NCBI GenBank assembly: GCA_963675135.1
Contig: OY776129.1
Span: 45,706,141 to 45,770,140, forward strand
DNA from: Galeopsis tetrahit
Taxonomy: Eukaryota > Streptophyta > Magnoliopsida > Lamiales > Lamiaceae
DNA length: 64,000 nt
Direction of reading: 5' to 3'
Position numbers and translations under genes: made by a program. Each line of letters opens with the position of its first letter. The first letter of the stretch is position 1. Positions 34,395-45,712 of the stretch are shown in pieces. The notes under the pieces are model-generated. The model saw only the letters and a program-made list of their open reading frames with translations. It ran no database searches and was not told the origin of the DNA.

Positions 34395-35125
34395 ACGTTA
34401 AATTCTAATGTGATCGCTTCAACAACTTGAAAAGTACAACGCGTGCCAACTTTAATAAATGTAATCTCTCAGGATTAAAAGTTACAATAGTTGAAAAATA
34501 TCACCAATAAAGTAATTCTTTTTCTTCCCACCTACAAGAAAAGAAAAGAAAAAAAAAACACATATGAATTATAATATTTTATTATAATAATAAAAAAAAT
34601 GAAGAAATAAATATAATAAAATTACCAGAAATATCATAATAATTTGAAATAAGGTGGGGACAACCAATTTCCTTAAAAATATCATTTCAATGATATACTT
34701 TAAAGTACATCATAAATGAATCATGCTCAAAGAAGGTAATAAAGTCACCAAAATGTAAATTATTAAATTGTTGAATCTCTATCAAACCATCTGAAAAATA
34801 CCATTTATTTTCATAGAAATTTGTCTTGACAACCCACGTCATACCAGATTGATTAATGAGGTTGTAAGAAGAATTTAACAAACCATTCTTCCAATTCACA
34901 TAACAAAAAGATATCTTCAACAAAAAAAGAAAAAATATACACGTTATATAAATAGAATTAAAGTAATTTATTAAGAAGAAAAATAAAAATTGAAACTTAC
35001 TAACCATTTTATCCATTAGTTCGTTGTAATTTGAGGGTACATAATGAATACAAAAGTCGTACGAATGAGGTGAATAATGATGCTATTGGTAATTCATTAA
35101 ACCACCACTCCCCATTAATAATTCT
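34395..35125 (-). pseudogene. B3 DNA-binding domain gene relic, unit A
   Basis: Minus strand. An exon near 35125-35005 (FCIHYVPSNYNELMDKMV) and one near 34917-34622 (GMTWVVKTNFYENKWYF, then NNLHFGDFITFFEHDSF and MMYFKVYH) match the pattern of a B3 domain: 'IP..F', W.V, SDG...F...L..GD...F, then a final F.V strand. A TGA interrupts at 34687 where unit B has AGA. A good acceptor (CTTTTCTTGTAG) at about 34532 starts a further exon. B3 proteins are plant transcription factors; the REM group is the closest in style. This copy is not intact. Confidence 0.6.
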
Positions 35126-36464
35126 CCAACTACATATAAAAATTAAAATTTTAGATTATATGTCTATAGAATAAATAAATATTAATAAACAAATAAAACA
35201 TATAAATTTTACTTGATAAAAGTTTTCTATCGTTGAATAAATTGTTTAAAAGAGAAGATTTATCACTATAATAATCCATTCGAAAGAGAGAATTAGTATG
35301 AATCTATAATGAATGAAACAATGGACCTAAACAACACTATTTATAATACCATATAACTAATCATTTAAGGAAACAAATCAAATTTTAATTAACATTGTCA
35401 ATAAATAAACAATACATTTAATAAAATAATGAATGTGGACATTAATAACATTATTTTTTTAATAATAAATTGATATAATCGTGGCACAAATCATGAATGA
35501 ATAACGATTTTTTTTGTTATCATAATCAATGTATGACACGAATTATGTAGGAGTATAAATTTATATGACTAAAATATGGCATTGAATAACAATTTTAACA
35601 TAATATGTGGAATTGAATAATCTGTTTAAAAAAAAAAACAAATTACTATACATAAAAAAAGGTTGCATGAATCGTGGAATTGAATAACTGATTTTATTAA
35701 ATAAATTAAATTGTGGAATTCAATAAATTGAAGGAATCGTGATATTTATTGTTAAATAAATTATTACGCTAAAAGAAAGTTGTATGAATAGTGGAATTCA
35801 ATAACCGTTTGAAAAGCATAATCTTAGTGTTAAATTACAAAAATACATTAAATAATATATTAATGAACATGCATGAATAGTGGAATTCAATAACCGTTAT
35901 GTTAGTGCTAAATTAAAAAAATACAACTATACTAATCATTCAACAAACATCCATAAATTATGTCTAATTTTACGTTGGATGCTAAAACAAATGAAATACA
36001 CCTATATTAACCATTCGATAAACATCCCTAGTTATGTCTAATTTTACGTTGGATGCTAAAACAAATGCATTATGCATTGTAAAACAAAAGGTCAATTTCC
36101 GTTATAAATGTAGATTTTGAGAAAAATATGTCTAATTTTAAACACAATCACATCCAATTTAATTAATTTAATTTGAGAAAAATATGGATAGGATAAATCG
36201 AAATTTGAAATTGATGTTGTAGATTCCATTGAAAATTCATACCTATCTATAGACGGGTTTTATTAGTATGAATTTAAAGGATTTATAGATAAAATATATA
36301 AGAACTAATAAAGTAATTCAATAAAGAAACTAAAGTAAAAAATTTATTTATTATTGATTGATAGCAATAAATTATAAAATACTATCATCGGAATTTTATT
36401 AAAAACAGTGCACACTACTGACTATTAAACGCCTAATTTTTCTTCACCGATTAGAATTCTTTCT

Positions 36465-36707
36465 TCACCGATTCGAGTTCTTGAAATTGAAATCAAGAAC
36501 TTCAATATTATCATATTTCTTTAAGTGCTTAATGGCATAAAGAGATGCATCGTTGTCGGCCTCTACAATAGTTGGTCGAGGACGACCATCAACATAATAA
36601 AATCCTCCTGGATGCCCTATTATGACCGTTGAACTGAAAGTTGGGCGATCATTTGACCCTTCTTTACGATGACGAAACTTAAAAAATGCAAAGTTGAGCT
36701 TCTTCAA
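36465..36707 (-). pseudogene. dsRNA-binding-domain-like exon, unit A
   Basis: An 80-codon open stretch without a convincing ATG, so probably an internal or terminal exon. The order K(R)EGSNDRPTFSSTVII, then YYVDGRPRP, then EADNDASLYAIKHL resembles a divergent dsRBD: REG...P.F.STV.I followed by the C-terminal helix EA...A...AL..L. The same ORF recurs in units B and C with few changes, which suggests either recent duplication or past constraint. The assignment is by eye only. Confidence 0.45.
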
Positions 36708-36780
36708 TCAAAAGAGGTTTAGGTTTAAAGCTTACAGTAAAGGTAACAGGTTCCATTTCAAAGGGATGGAGTTCTTTCAT

Positions 36781-38777
36781 GAGATTATATACAATTAAAA
36801 TCACTTTCAAAGACCTTACTACAAATAAGAACAAAAATTCTCAACAATACAATTAAGAACAAAATGAGTGTTAAAATACCTATAATACCATATATAAAAA
36901 CACCACTCCCACAATTCATTTCAAACCCTAGCCCCCTCTCTCTCAAACCCACCTCCCGGCCCGCTTTCTCAAATGGTAAATTGGTGGTGTACGGCGATGA
37001 AGACGCACTCCGCTGGACGTGGACGAGACCCACGTTCCTCGGCTCCTGGCGTTCTTCACTGGTTACTTGCTCTTCCAAAGCCAAGGCAGCGGCACAGGAG
37101 GCGAGTATTGTTATGAGGGTGAGGCGCGACATGAGTTCATGGGCGGAGGCATATTCGACAAGCAAATTCTTATGTGAAAACCCTAGATCTACGAAATCAA
37201 AGCAAGTTTATGGGTGTGAAGGCAGCGCGTGAGTTCAGGTCTGACGTCGTGGTCGTCCATGGTCCATGGTCTTGATTAAATGGATGGTAGTTGGGTATGC
37301 TCTAACTTTTTGTTTTTATTCGCCCTTAATATTTAAGTTTTTTTTGGGTAGTTGTTTGTGGTTATGAGATTGTCGGTTTAGACTAGTTCCTCACTTCCTC
37401 TGTTTTATCACTTTTTTATGAATTTGATATAGTGTGGCCATGGCTTTCTTAATATAATTTTGTATTGTTGTGGACCAGTGGTGAAAGATTATAAATTCTA
37501 GAAAATCTTCAATGTTGGTTTTCAGAATCTATTGCCAAAAGACGGATGAAAGTTATTTGGTTGCATTTTTATCTTTCCCCTCTCTCTTATTATAATGTGA
37601 AACATTAAATATTCTGAAAAGTCGAAAATGCACTTAATTCTTGTTTTAGCTTACCTAAGTGGGCTTCTCCTCCTTGAGAAGACTCATAATGCATACTTTG
37701 ATCCAGTCTGATCTGGTGTGTAGATATGGATCACATTTCATTGCTTATTATGAAGAAATTGTTGGTGTTTTTAATTTGTAATTTATGAGTTTCTGTGTGA
37801 TCAAACATATATGGATGTTCAGATTGGTAAAATCTCTACTGACTGATTATTGTAAAACTGTGATACAACCAGGGAATCTGCTGAGAAACCATGGACTACG
37901 ATTTGTAACTTCATCCCTCGAAAAGAAAGAAGAGGCCTTAAAGGTCAAGAAAGAGAAGTTATCAGCTGAAGAAGGACAAAAAAAAGTGAAGACAGAAAAG
38001 GAGACAGAGGAAGTTAAGCTGAAGGTTGATGGAAATCGAATAAGAGATGAAAATATTGTTTCACGAGTGTATAATGTATTGCATCTATTGCATTTCTATA
38101 CGATATATGGAGTTAACATAATTTGTTTTCAGGCATAAAAGATGATAGATGTACATTGTTATCTGACATTTTCATGCTGATATAATTATATGCAATGAAG
38201 TCTTGCAACAATTTTTGCATGCCACTAAGAATATGCAACAATTTTTTTTATATGCAGCTAATTTATTAAGTGACTTTTTGGAAATCGCACTGGGAGATTA
38301 GTAAATTTTTCGATTTTTTAAAAGATAATAAATGAGCTTCATTTTCAAAATTATGTTTCAAAAATCGTTTTTTAAGTCATATGAGAATATGCAACTATTT
38401 TTTGCATATGCAGTTATATGCAATATATTATTGCATGCCACTAAGAATATGCAACATTTTTTTGTATATGCAGTTATTTGTTTTCGTTATTTATGAGAAT
38501 CGAATTGGGAGATTAATAATTTTTTTTAATTTTGAAAAGATAGTAAATGGGCGTGATTTCCGAGATTTTATTTTAAATTTCTTTTTTGAATTGTTGACTT
38601 TATTATAAATAGAGTACTAATTTTGCTGAAATTAATTTTTTTAAAATTTAAAATTCTTTTCAATTTAAGGGTATAATAGTACAATTATATGGTATTTAGA
38701 CCTTAATTGTAACTCCCAAATAAAATATTTTTATTTGTTAAAACTAGGGGTGGACTGACCCTTATTGTAACTTTCCC
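36781..38777. mobile_element. 2.0-kb insertion with 9-bp target duplication: Pack-MULE candidate
   Basis: Sits exactly at a junction between tandem units and is flanked by TTCTTTCAT at 36772-36780 and 38778-38786. Units C and D show the uninterrupted junction with one base different. A 9-bp duplication is typical of Mutator-like elements. The ends are only weakly inverted: TACAATTAAAATCA near the left end against TACAATAAGGGTCA and TACAATTAAGGTC read from the right end. No transposase is present. The inside looks like captured gene sequence (see 36888-38140), hence Pack-MULE. Confidence 0.65.
36888..38140 (+). pseudogene. Gene-like sequence carried in the 2.0-kb insertion
   Basis: A TATA box (CCATATATAAAAAC, about 36890) is followed by a leader typical of plant 5' UTRs (TTTCAAACCCTAGCC and CTCTCTCTC) and a GC-rich block (36960-37250), quite unlike the AT-rich surroundings. 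A candidate ATG at 36973 gives only 47 codons. Further on, 37869-38066 is a charged, Lys/Glu-rich open segment (EKKEEALKVKKEKLSAEE) that would form a coiled coil. The parent gene is not recognised and no complete ORF exists. The opposite strand of the GC-rich block is also open (37165-36785) with a hydrophobic start, so orientation is not certain. Confidence 0.4.
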
Positions 38778-39529
38778 TTCTTTCATTGATATAGGGCTAA
38801 AAATTGTGATAGTGATATATTTTTGTGAATGGGAATAATTTATATTGAATGAAACTTGCTCTGAGAATACACTTTGGATTGAAAATCAAATCTTCAAATT
38901 CTTAGGTAGATAATTAGAGACTGAAATTGATATAATTTCCGAGTAACATGGAAAGGAGATAAAAAGATTCTGAATAATGAGGGAAATAAAAAGAAACTTT
39001 TAAGGTAAAATTAATTTTATGGGAGACGCCTAAAATAATTAGTCAATTTATACCACATATAACTATATCTTATTATGTATGCGTATATTAGAAAATCTTC
39101 CAATAAAGATAATAATGATTCAAAAATAATACTTATCTTACAATTTTCTTATTATTAAAATGCCTTAAAAGTTTATATTTTTTAAATAATTGTTAAATAG
39201 AAATATTCGTTTAATTATAAATGAGATATTCAATGAAGAATATCATTTATTAAGTAAGATTTTTATGCTGGTATGTATAATATTCAATAATTTCCCTGAT
39301 GGACATATAAATCATTCAATGGACATAAATAGTCAAAAATGATAATGAAATTCTTTCAAGGACCTATGAGATTGAATAATATACATTTACTTAATAAAAA
39401 ACGAATTTTAATGTATGTTTAAACATAAAAAATAGAAAATAAAATTAATTTATTAAATAGACATATATAAATAAAGAAAATAAAATAGCTGATTAAAAAT
39501 GTAAGAAACATTTAATAATACTTAACGAA

Positions 39530-40265
39530 TAAAAGATACATTAAATTCTAATGCGATCGCTTCAACAACTTGAAAAGTACAACGTGTGCCAACTTTAATA
39601 GATGTTATCTCTCAGGATTAAAAAATTACAATAGTTGAAAAATATCACCAATAAAGTAATTCTTTGTCTTCCCACCTACAAAAAAAGAAAAAAAAAACAC
39701 ATATGAATTATAATATTTTATTATAATAATAAAGAAAATGAAGAAATAAATATAATAAAATTACCAGAAATATCATAATAATCTTAAATAAGGTGGGGAC
39801 AACCAATTTCCTTTAGAATACCATTTCTATGATATACTTTAAAGTACATCATATATGAATCATGATCACAGAAGTTAATAAAGTCACCAAAATGCAAATT
39901 ATTAAATTGCTTAATCTCTGCCCAACCATCTGAAAAATATCATTTATTTTCATAGAATTTTTTCTTGACAATCCACGTCATACCGGATTGATTAATGAGG
40001 GTGTAAGAAGAATTTAACAAACCATTCTTCCAATTCATATAACAAAAAGGTATATCCTACAAAAAAAGAAAAAAAAAATACATGTTATATAAATAGAATT
40101 AAAGTAATTTATTAAGAAGAAAAATAAAAATTGAAACTTACTAACCATTTTATCCATTAGTTCGTTGTAATTTGAGGTTACATAATGAATACAAAAGTCG
40201 TACGAATGAGGTGAATAATGATGATATTGGTAATTCATTAAACCACCACTCTCCATTAATAATTC
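39530..40265 (-). pseudogene. B3 domain gene relic, unit B
   Basis: Second copy of the unit A relic. It retains the more canonical SDGW...F followed by LHFGDF, which strengthens the B3 assignment, but a TGA replaces the Trp codon just before it (about 39945). Intron position and the downstream acceptor are the same as in unit A. Its first exon is also present at the right-hand flank of the SIRE element (53287-53400). Confidence 0.6.
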
Positions 40266-40292
40266 TCCAACTACATATAAAAAGGGGGAAAT

Positions 40293-41880
40293 TGTTGGGA
40301 ATAAAATGAGATATGTTTTGATTCAATACCAAAACCCCCTGAGACATGCCTAAGTCAAGATGATTATGTTCTAAGAATGTTAGAACATATAGAATAAGGC
40401 TAGATGAGAAGCTGATATGTTAGGCAGCTCTTAGTTAGTTAGATGCACAATTTGAGGGGAACACATGCTTTGAAGTTCATCTAGAACAAGTCCCCTCAAG
40501 GCTCAAATTCTGGAACCATGACCAAGTCCACTGAAGGACAAGTATGCTGATCAGATGAGTTGTCCATAGGAGTTGTCTCACCAAAGTTAACCAAGATCAA
40601 ATGTACTGAAAGCTTGAAGTCAACCATGCTGAAGAGACAACTACACCCTAAAGATCATTAATGAATCATGCTAAGATCACCTTGAAGTGAAGCTAAGGGT
40701 ATGGGCCAAGTCATCTGAAGAAGAGCTAGCCAACCTTGCTGATAAGCAAGACTGCTGATAGTAATAAGGAGAGTTGTCCAGTTGACAAGGAGTGTTGTAC
40801 TATCATTGGAACAACCTTCAGAAGTCATGTCCAAGTCCTAACAAGAGAATCTTAAAGTCAGACTTTGGGAAGAGTGCTGCAGAATGAAGACAGAGCTTAA
40901 ACAGCCGTTTATTTCCCAAATGGGGACATGTCACTATCAAAATTCTGTCTTCAAAGTTGAAGAACTAAAAGAAGACATTTATGGACTTTTGAGGCTGCCT
41001 CTCCAACGGGAAAATCCTTCAATTGTCTATAAATACAGAAGTGTGGAGGCCATTTGAAAGCACCTCAACAATTGACAAGAATATCCAACTATCCTACAAG
41101 CAAGAGTGCTCTCAAAGCTTTCAAAGACTATCTTAGTCTTCATACACTTCTTCTAAGCTGAACCTACTGTATATCCATACACAAGCTTAGAGAGATATCC
41201 TAATCCTTATACACTGATCTTCATTGTAAAGGATATCTCATTAGTTGGAACCTTACATCAATCCTTAACCCTTTCAAGTGAGAAAGTGAGAAGGTTGTTG
41301 TAGTAGTAGTAGAAGTGGTAGGAGCTGACTGTTGAGAGAATAACAGTTCACCAAGAGTGGTGTTCTTGATCAAGTGCACTTTGGCACTATAAAACAAGTT
41401 AATTCCAAGAGTGAAGGAATTATCCTGTTCAATCAGGGAAAGTGGATGTAGGAGCTTGAGTCTCTGAACCACTATAAACTCTTGTGTTGACTTGCTTTTC
41501 AATTAGTTTCATACACTCAACACTGCACACAAAACTGATCTTCCAAAAGATACATTCTCAAAGACTGTGCAAAACCTATTTGGACAAGTTCCCTGAAACT
41601 AGACTGTTTGATTGATTAAGTGATTTTCAGAACTTTAAAGGAGTCTAAACTAAAAGGGCCAACAACTATTCCGCACATATAACTCCCCTAGATAGTTATT
41701 CAACTAAGTACTCAATAGTACTTAGTAGTCTGATTATCTTAGAAGAGTTAATCATCTTCAGCAGAGTTGTCCAAGACAACCTTGCTGAGCTCTGGTTTGA
41801 TCTAAAGTTGAAAAGAATTGCATACAAGTGTATTCCCCCCCCCCCCATACACTTGTTATATACTCCTTTCAGGACCAACA
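40293..41880 (+). repeat. 5' LTR of the SIRE-type element (1588 bp)
   Basis: TATA box CTATAAATAC at about 41026. Repeated CTGCTGA and ACAAGT motifs in the U3 part. A hairpin with a C12 loop lies near the end (41824-41856). Confidence 0.95.
41824..41856 (+). repeat. Hairpin with C12 loop near LTR end
   Basis: ACAAGTGTAT (41824-41833) pairs perfectly with ATACACTTGT (41847-41856) around T plus twelve C. The same structure, also with twelve C, is at 53230-53262 in the 3' LTR. The opposite strand carries G12. Confidence 0.9.
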
Positions 41881-41882
41881 AG

Positions 41883-41896
41883 TGGTATCAGAGTAG
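41883..41896 (+). other. Primer binding site of the SIRE-type element
   Basis: TGGTATCAGAGTAG, two bases after the LTR; initiator-Met tRNA complement. Confidence 0.85.
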
Positions 41897-42019
41897 GGGT
41901 TGAAAGACCACTGCTTCTGAAAAGCTATCTTGGTTTTCAAAATCACATATTTGGTGTGGTCACTGAACTGATCTATCTGAAATCCTATCAATTATTGACT
42001 AACTGTGTGTTCTTGAGAT

Positions 42020-44152
42020 ATGGCCAACAACAATGCTGTTGTTCCACCTCCTGCTGTCCAAGGATTGGACAACATGGCCACAAATCCAGTCAATCACATC
42101 TCTCATCACAAATTGCCCATGTTCTCAATAGACAATTATGATTTCTGGAAAATCAGAATGAGGGCTCCTCTTGCATCTTTGCACACTGATATGTTGAGAG
42201 TGATCACAAGAGGTCCTTTTGTGTTCACTCAAGTAAATCCCAGAGTCACTGAAGCTCAAAGAGCAGATATAAGGGAACTGATTCCCAAAGATGAGGATGA
42301 CTTCACTGCTGATGAGAAGAGGATAGATAATTTGAATTATCTTGCAATGAATACCCTCTATCAAACAATTCCAGATGCAATCATGGGAAGGGTCTACCAC
42401 TGCACAACTGCCAAGGAGATATGGGATACTCTTGCAGAAATGTGTGAGGGCACTGACAAGATCAAGGAGAACAAGCTCCAAGTGGCAGTGCAAAAGTTTG
42501 AACAATTTACAATGGAGTCTGAGGAATCCATTGACAAATTTGCTGGTAGATTCACTGATGTGATGAATGAAATCAACTCATTAGGAAAGGTGTACTCCAA
42601 AAGAGAAGTTGGATTAAAAATCTTGAGAAGTCTCACTCAAAAGTGGGATGTCTATGCTGTAATGATGCAAAATACCAAAGATCTCTCCACCATGCCCATG
42701 CAACAAATCTTCTCTGAACTCAAAGCTTATGAGTTCGACCTCAATAGAAGAAAGCCTGTTGAGGAACCTTCAAATCCTACTAAGGGAGTGGCATTCAAAG
42801 CTAAAACTGCTGAACCAGAAATGCAGTCCACTCCAAGATCATCAAAGTCAGTCTCCAAGACTGAAATGAAGGAAGAACTAGCCTTGATGGCTAGAAGGTT
42901 TGATAAGCTAAACTCAAGGTTTGGTAGATACAAGAAATTCTACCAGGACAACAAATTCAGGAGAAGGTACAACTCTCCTGAAGCTCAGGCTGAGGTCAAA
43001 AAGCCTGAAGAGAAAAGATCAGAGGACAAGTACTCTGATAGGAGAAGGTCCAGTAGAGCTGAACCTTCATCATCAAAAAGAAGAGAAGAACCAAAGAAAG
43101 ATGATGATGAAGACTTGTGCTATAATTGCAAGAAGAAAGGGCACTTCCAGTATGACTGCCCTGAATTGAGCTCTAAGGAGAGAAGAGAAAGGCAAGCTAA
43201 AAGAGACAGAAAGTTCACCAATAGAAAGGCCATGATGGCTGGTGAAGAATCTGATAGTGCTGAAAGCTTCAACTCCTCTGATGGACTGTTCTCCAACAGT
43301 GATGATGATGATGATGTCTGCAACATGGCTCTTGAGGATAATGAGGTATCCTCTACTTCTAGTTCACCATCATTCATCTCACAAAACACTAGTGAAGTCA
43401 ACTTGAAGCTTTCCCTTGGAAAGCTGATGGAAGATTTCACTATGTTACAAGAATTTCATGATAACTATGTGAGAGAAAATGAAAGATTGGCAATTGAACT
43501 TGCTAAAAACTCTGAGGCAGTTGTTGATGTCAAGTCTACTGAGTTGTATCAACAAGTCTTGAGAGAGCTTGAGAAAGCAAATCTCAGGATAGTTGACCAA
43601 CAAAAGGAGATTGATGATCAACTCCTCTCTCAGAAGAGAAAAGATTTTGAACTAAAAATTCTAAATGCCAAATTTGAAAACCTCTCACATGAATATGACA
43701 TTCTTAAAACAAGTGAAGAGAGCCTGAAACTAAAGATGTCTGCTCTGAAGAAATCCTCTAGAGCAATAGAGGAAATTCAGAGTTATCAAAGACCTATGGC
43801 TCAAAGAAGTGGATTAGGTTTTGATCCATTTGAATCTTCACCTTGTCTTAGTGTTGCTTCTACAAGTAACACTAAGAGAATCTTTGTTAAGTCAGTGGCA
43901 CCAACTGAAAATGAAAACAAACAGCCACTGAACAAAGGAAAGGGCAAAATGGATGACTTGCCTACTCAAGTGCTTCAGGAGACTAGGCCTAAACCTAAGG
44001 AAATGGCCAAAGCTCCTGAACACAAGAGGAATGTTGGTCAGCAGAGTAGACCCAATGGAAGGGAAACTCCCCTGAACAATATTCAGAGGAGTTATCCAAG
44101 GTATAATCAGCCTAGGCCAACTCTACTGAGACAGCCATGCAGGAAGAACTGA
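42020..44152 (+). CDS. SIRE-type Gag protein
   Basis: Start at the ATG at 42020 (710 codons). Residues about 30-245 are a UBN2/DUF4219-type Copia gag (FSIDNYDFWKIRMRA, then IWDTLAEMCEG and FTDVMNEINSLG). A CCHC knuckle CYNCKKKGHFQYDC follows near residue 365, then a Ser/Asp-rich stretch and a long coiled coil (about 490-590), as in SIRE gags, which are larger than those of other Copia elements. The last residues belong to the deletion junction with RT, in a different frame. It packages element RNA into virus-like particles; this ORF is intact up to the junction. Confidence 0.88.
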   Translation: MANNNAVVPPPAVQGLDNMATNPVNHISHHKLPMFSIDNYDFWKIRMRAPLASLHTDMLRVITRGPFVFTQVNPRVTEAQRADIRELIPKDEDDFTADEKRIDNLNYLAMNTLYQTIPDAIMGRVYHCTTAKEIWDTLAEMCEGTDKIKENKLQVAVQKFEQFTMESEESIDKFAGRFTDVMNEINSLGKVYSKREVGLKILRSLTQKWDVYAVMMQNTKDLSTMPMQQIFSELKAYEFDLNRRKPVEEPSNPTKGVAFKAKTAEPEMQSTPRSSKSVSKTEMKEELALMARRFDKLNSRFGRYKKFYQDNKFRRRYNSPEAQAEVKKPEEKRSEDKYSDRRRSSRAEPSSSKRREEPKKDDDEDLCYNCKKKGHFQYDCPELSSKERRERQAKRDRKFTNRKAMMAGEESDSAESFNSSDGLFSNSDDDDDVCNMALEDNEVSSTSSSPSFISQNTSEVNLKLSLGKLMEDFTMLQEFHDNYVRENERLAIELAKNSEAVVDVKSTELYQQVLRELEKANLRIVDQQKEIDDQLLSQKRKDFELKILNAKFENLSHEYDILKTSEESLKLKMSALKKSSRAIEEIQSYQRPMAQRSGLGFDPFESSPCLSVASTSNTKRIFVKSVAPTENENKQPLNKGKGKMDDLPTQVLQETRPKPKEMAKAPEHKRNVGQQSRPNGRETPLNNIQRSYPRYNQPRPTLLRQPCRKN

Positions 44153-45615
44153 ACCAATTCACCAGAAATGAAGTTTGGGAGCTGGTGGATAGACCTTCAC
44201 ATCAAGATGTTATTGGAACAAAATGGGTGTTCAAGAACAAGAAGAATGAGAATGATGTGATTGTAAGAAATAAAGCAAGACTAGTGGCAAAAGGTTACTG
44301 CCAGCATGAAGGCATTGACTATGATGAGACATTTGCACCTGTGGCAAGGCTAGAAGCAATAAGGCTCTTTCTAGCCTATGCAGCCCACAAGAGGTTCAAA
44401 GTGTACCAAATGGATGTCAAGAGTGCCTTTCTGAATGGAATCTTGAAAGAAGAAGTCTATGTGGAGCAACCCCCTGGTTTTGAGGTTGGAAACCAAGTTT
44501 ACAGACTGAAAAAGGCTCTATATGGACTCAAGCAAGCCCCTAGGGCTTGGTATGATACACTGTCACAATTTCTCTTGGATCATGGATTCACCAAGGGAAC
44601 AGTGGACAGAACTCTCTTCAGAATCTCTGAAGGAGAGGACATCTTGCTTGTCCAAATTTATGTGGATGACATAATATTTGGATCCCCCAATGAAAAGCTG
44701 TGTGAGAAGTTCTCCAAGCTTATGCAAAGCAAGTTTGAAATGTCCATGATGGGGTTGATGAACTTCTTTTTGGGTCTTCAAGTTAAGCAATCAAAAGAAG
44801 GGATCTTCAACAACCAAGCTAAGTACACCAGAGAAATGATCAAGAAGTTTGGGTGTGCTACTAGCAAGCCAATAAAGATCCCAATGAACACTAATTGGAA
44901 GATGGATCCTGATGAGAGTGGTGTTTCAACCAACTCCACTGAGTATAGAGGAATCATTGGATCACTTCTCTATCTCACTGCCAGCAGACCTGACATCACC
45001 TTTGCAGTAGGTGTTTGTGCAAGGTTTCAAGCAAATCCTAAGAAAAGCCATCTTGAGGCTGCAAAGAGGATTTTAAGGTATCTCAAAGGCACTGAGAATC
45101 TAGGCCTTTGGTACCCTGCTGATGACAACATTGAGCTAACTGGCTACTCAGATGCTGATTATGGAGGTTGCAGAATTGATAGAAAGTCCACTTCAGGGAC
45201 TTGTCAATTCTTAGGCAACAAGCTCATATCTTGGTTTTCCAAGAAGCAGAACACAGTGGCTACTTCCACCACTGAAGCTGAATATGTTGCAGCTGGAAGT
45301 TGTTGTGCTCAAATCCTTTGGTTGAGACAACAACTAAGAGACTACAAAGTCAACTCTACTGAAGTGCCAATATTTTGTGATAACAATAGTGCAATTGCAA
45401 TATCACAAAATCCTGTATTGCACACAAGATGCAAACATGTGGACATCAAGCATCACTTCATTAGAGACCATGTGGAGAAGAAAGACATAAAGTTGGTCAA
45501 GATCCACACAGATCATCAAAAAGCTGATATTCTAACAAAGCCACTTGTAGAGGCAAGGTTTCTAGAGCTATCAGCAGAATTGGGATTACTTGATCTAGGG
45601 AAGTTGGACAAGTAA
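44137..45615 (+). CDS. SIRE-type reverse transcriptase-RNase H
   Basis: 492-codon frame beginning MQEELNQFTRNEVWEL, the normal N-terminal edge of Copia RT; the listed ATG is internal to the original polyprotein. Contains GTKWVFKNK, ARLVAKGYCQ, MDVKSAFLNG, YGLKQAPRAWYD, the catalytic YVDD (about 44664) and RNase H (YSDADYGG, TSTTEAEYVAA, FCDNNSA, HHFIRDHV). All of these are intact. It overlaps the gag frame by 16 bases in another frame because protease and integrase have been deleted between them, so it is unclear how it would be translated. Confidence 0.9.
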   Translation: MQEELNQFTRNEVWELVDRPSHQDVIGTKWVFKNKKNENDVIVRNKARLVAKGYCQHEGIDYDETFAPVARLEAIRLFLAYAAHKRFKVYQMDVKSAFLNGILKEEVYVEQPPGFEVGNQVYRLKKALYGLKQAPRAWYDTLSQFLLDHGFTKGTVDRTLFRISEGEDILLVQIYVDDIIFGSPNEKLCEKFSKLMQSKFEMSMMGLMNFFLGLQVKQSKEGIFNNQAKYTREMIKKFGCATSKPIKIPMNTNWKMDPDESGVSTNSTEYRGIIGSLLYLTASRPDITFAVGVCARFQANPKKSHLEAAKRILRYLKGTENLGLWYPADDNIELTGYSDADYGGCRIDRKSTSGTCQFLGNKLISWFSKKQNTVATSTTEAEYVAAGSCCAQILWLRQQLRDYKVNSTEVPIFCDNNSAIAISQNPVLHTRCKHVDIKHHFIRDHVEKKDIKLVKIHTDHQKADILTKPLVEARFLELSAELGLLDLGKLDK

Positions 45616-45712
45616 AACCTATTGAAGTTAATGGGAGTAAAGTAACTGAATTAGTCTTCAGCAGACTTGGTCAAGTCTACTGAAATTCAGAAGAGATGAT
45701 CACAACTATTCA

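Noticed and set aside
36785..37165. Minus-strand 126-codon ORF with a hydrophobic start as a secreted protein gene
   Set aside because: It lies opposite a typical plus-strand 5' leader (TATA, AAACCCTAG) inside the insertion and reads into noncoding AT-rich sequence; kept only as an orientation caveat.
41221..41881. Short ORFs in the SIRE LTR, repeated in the 3' LTR
   Set aside because: They lie within LTR regulatory sequence, have no domain, and recur only because the LTR is duplicated.
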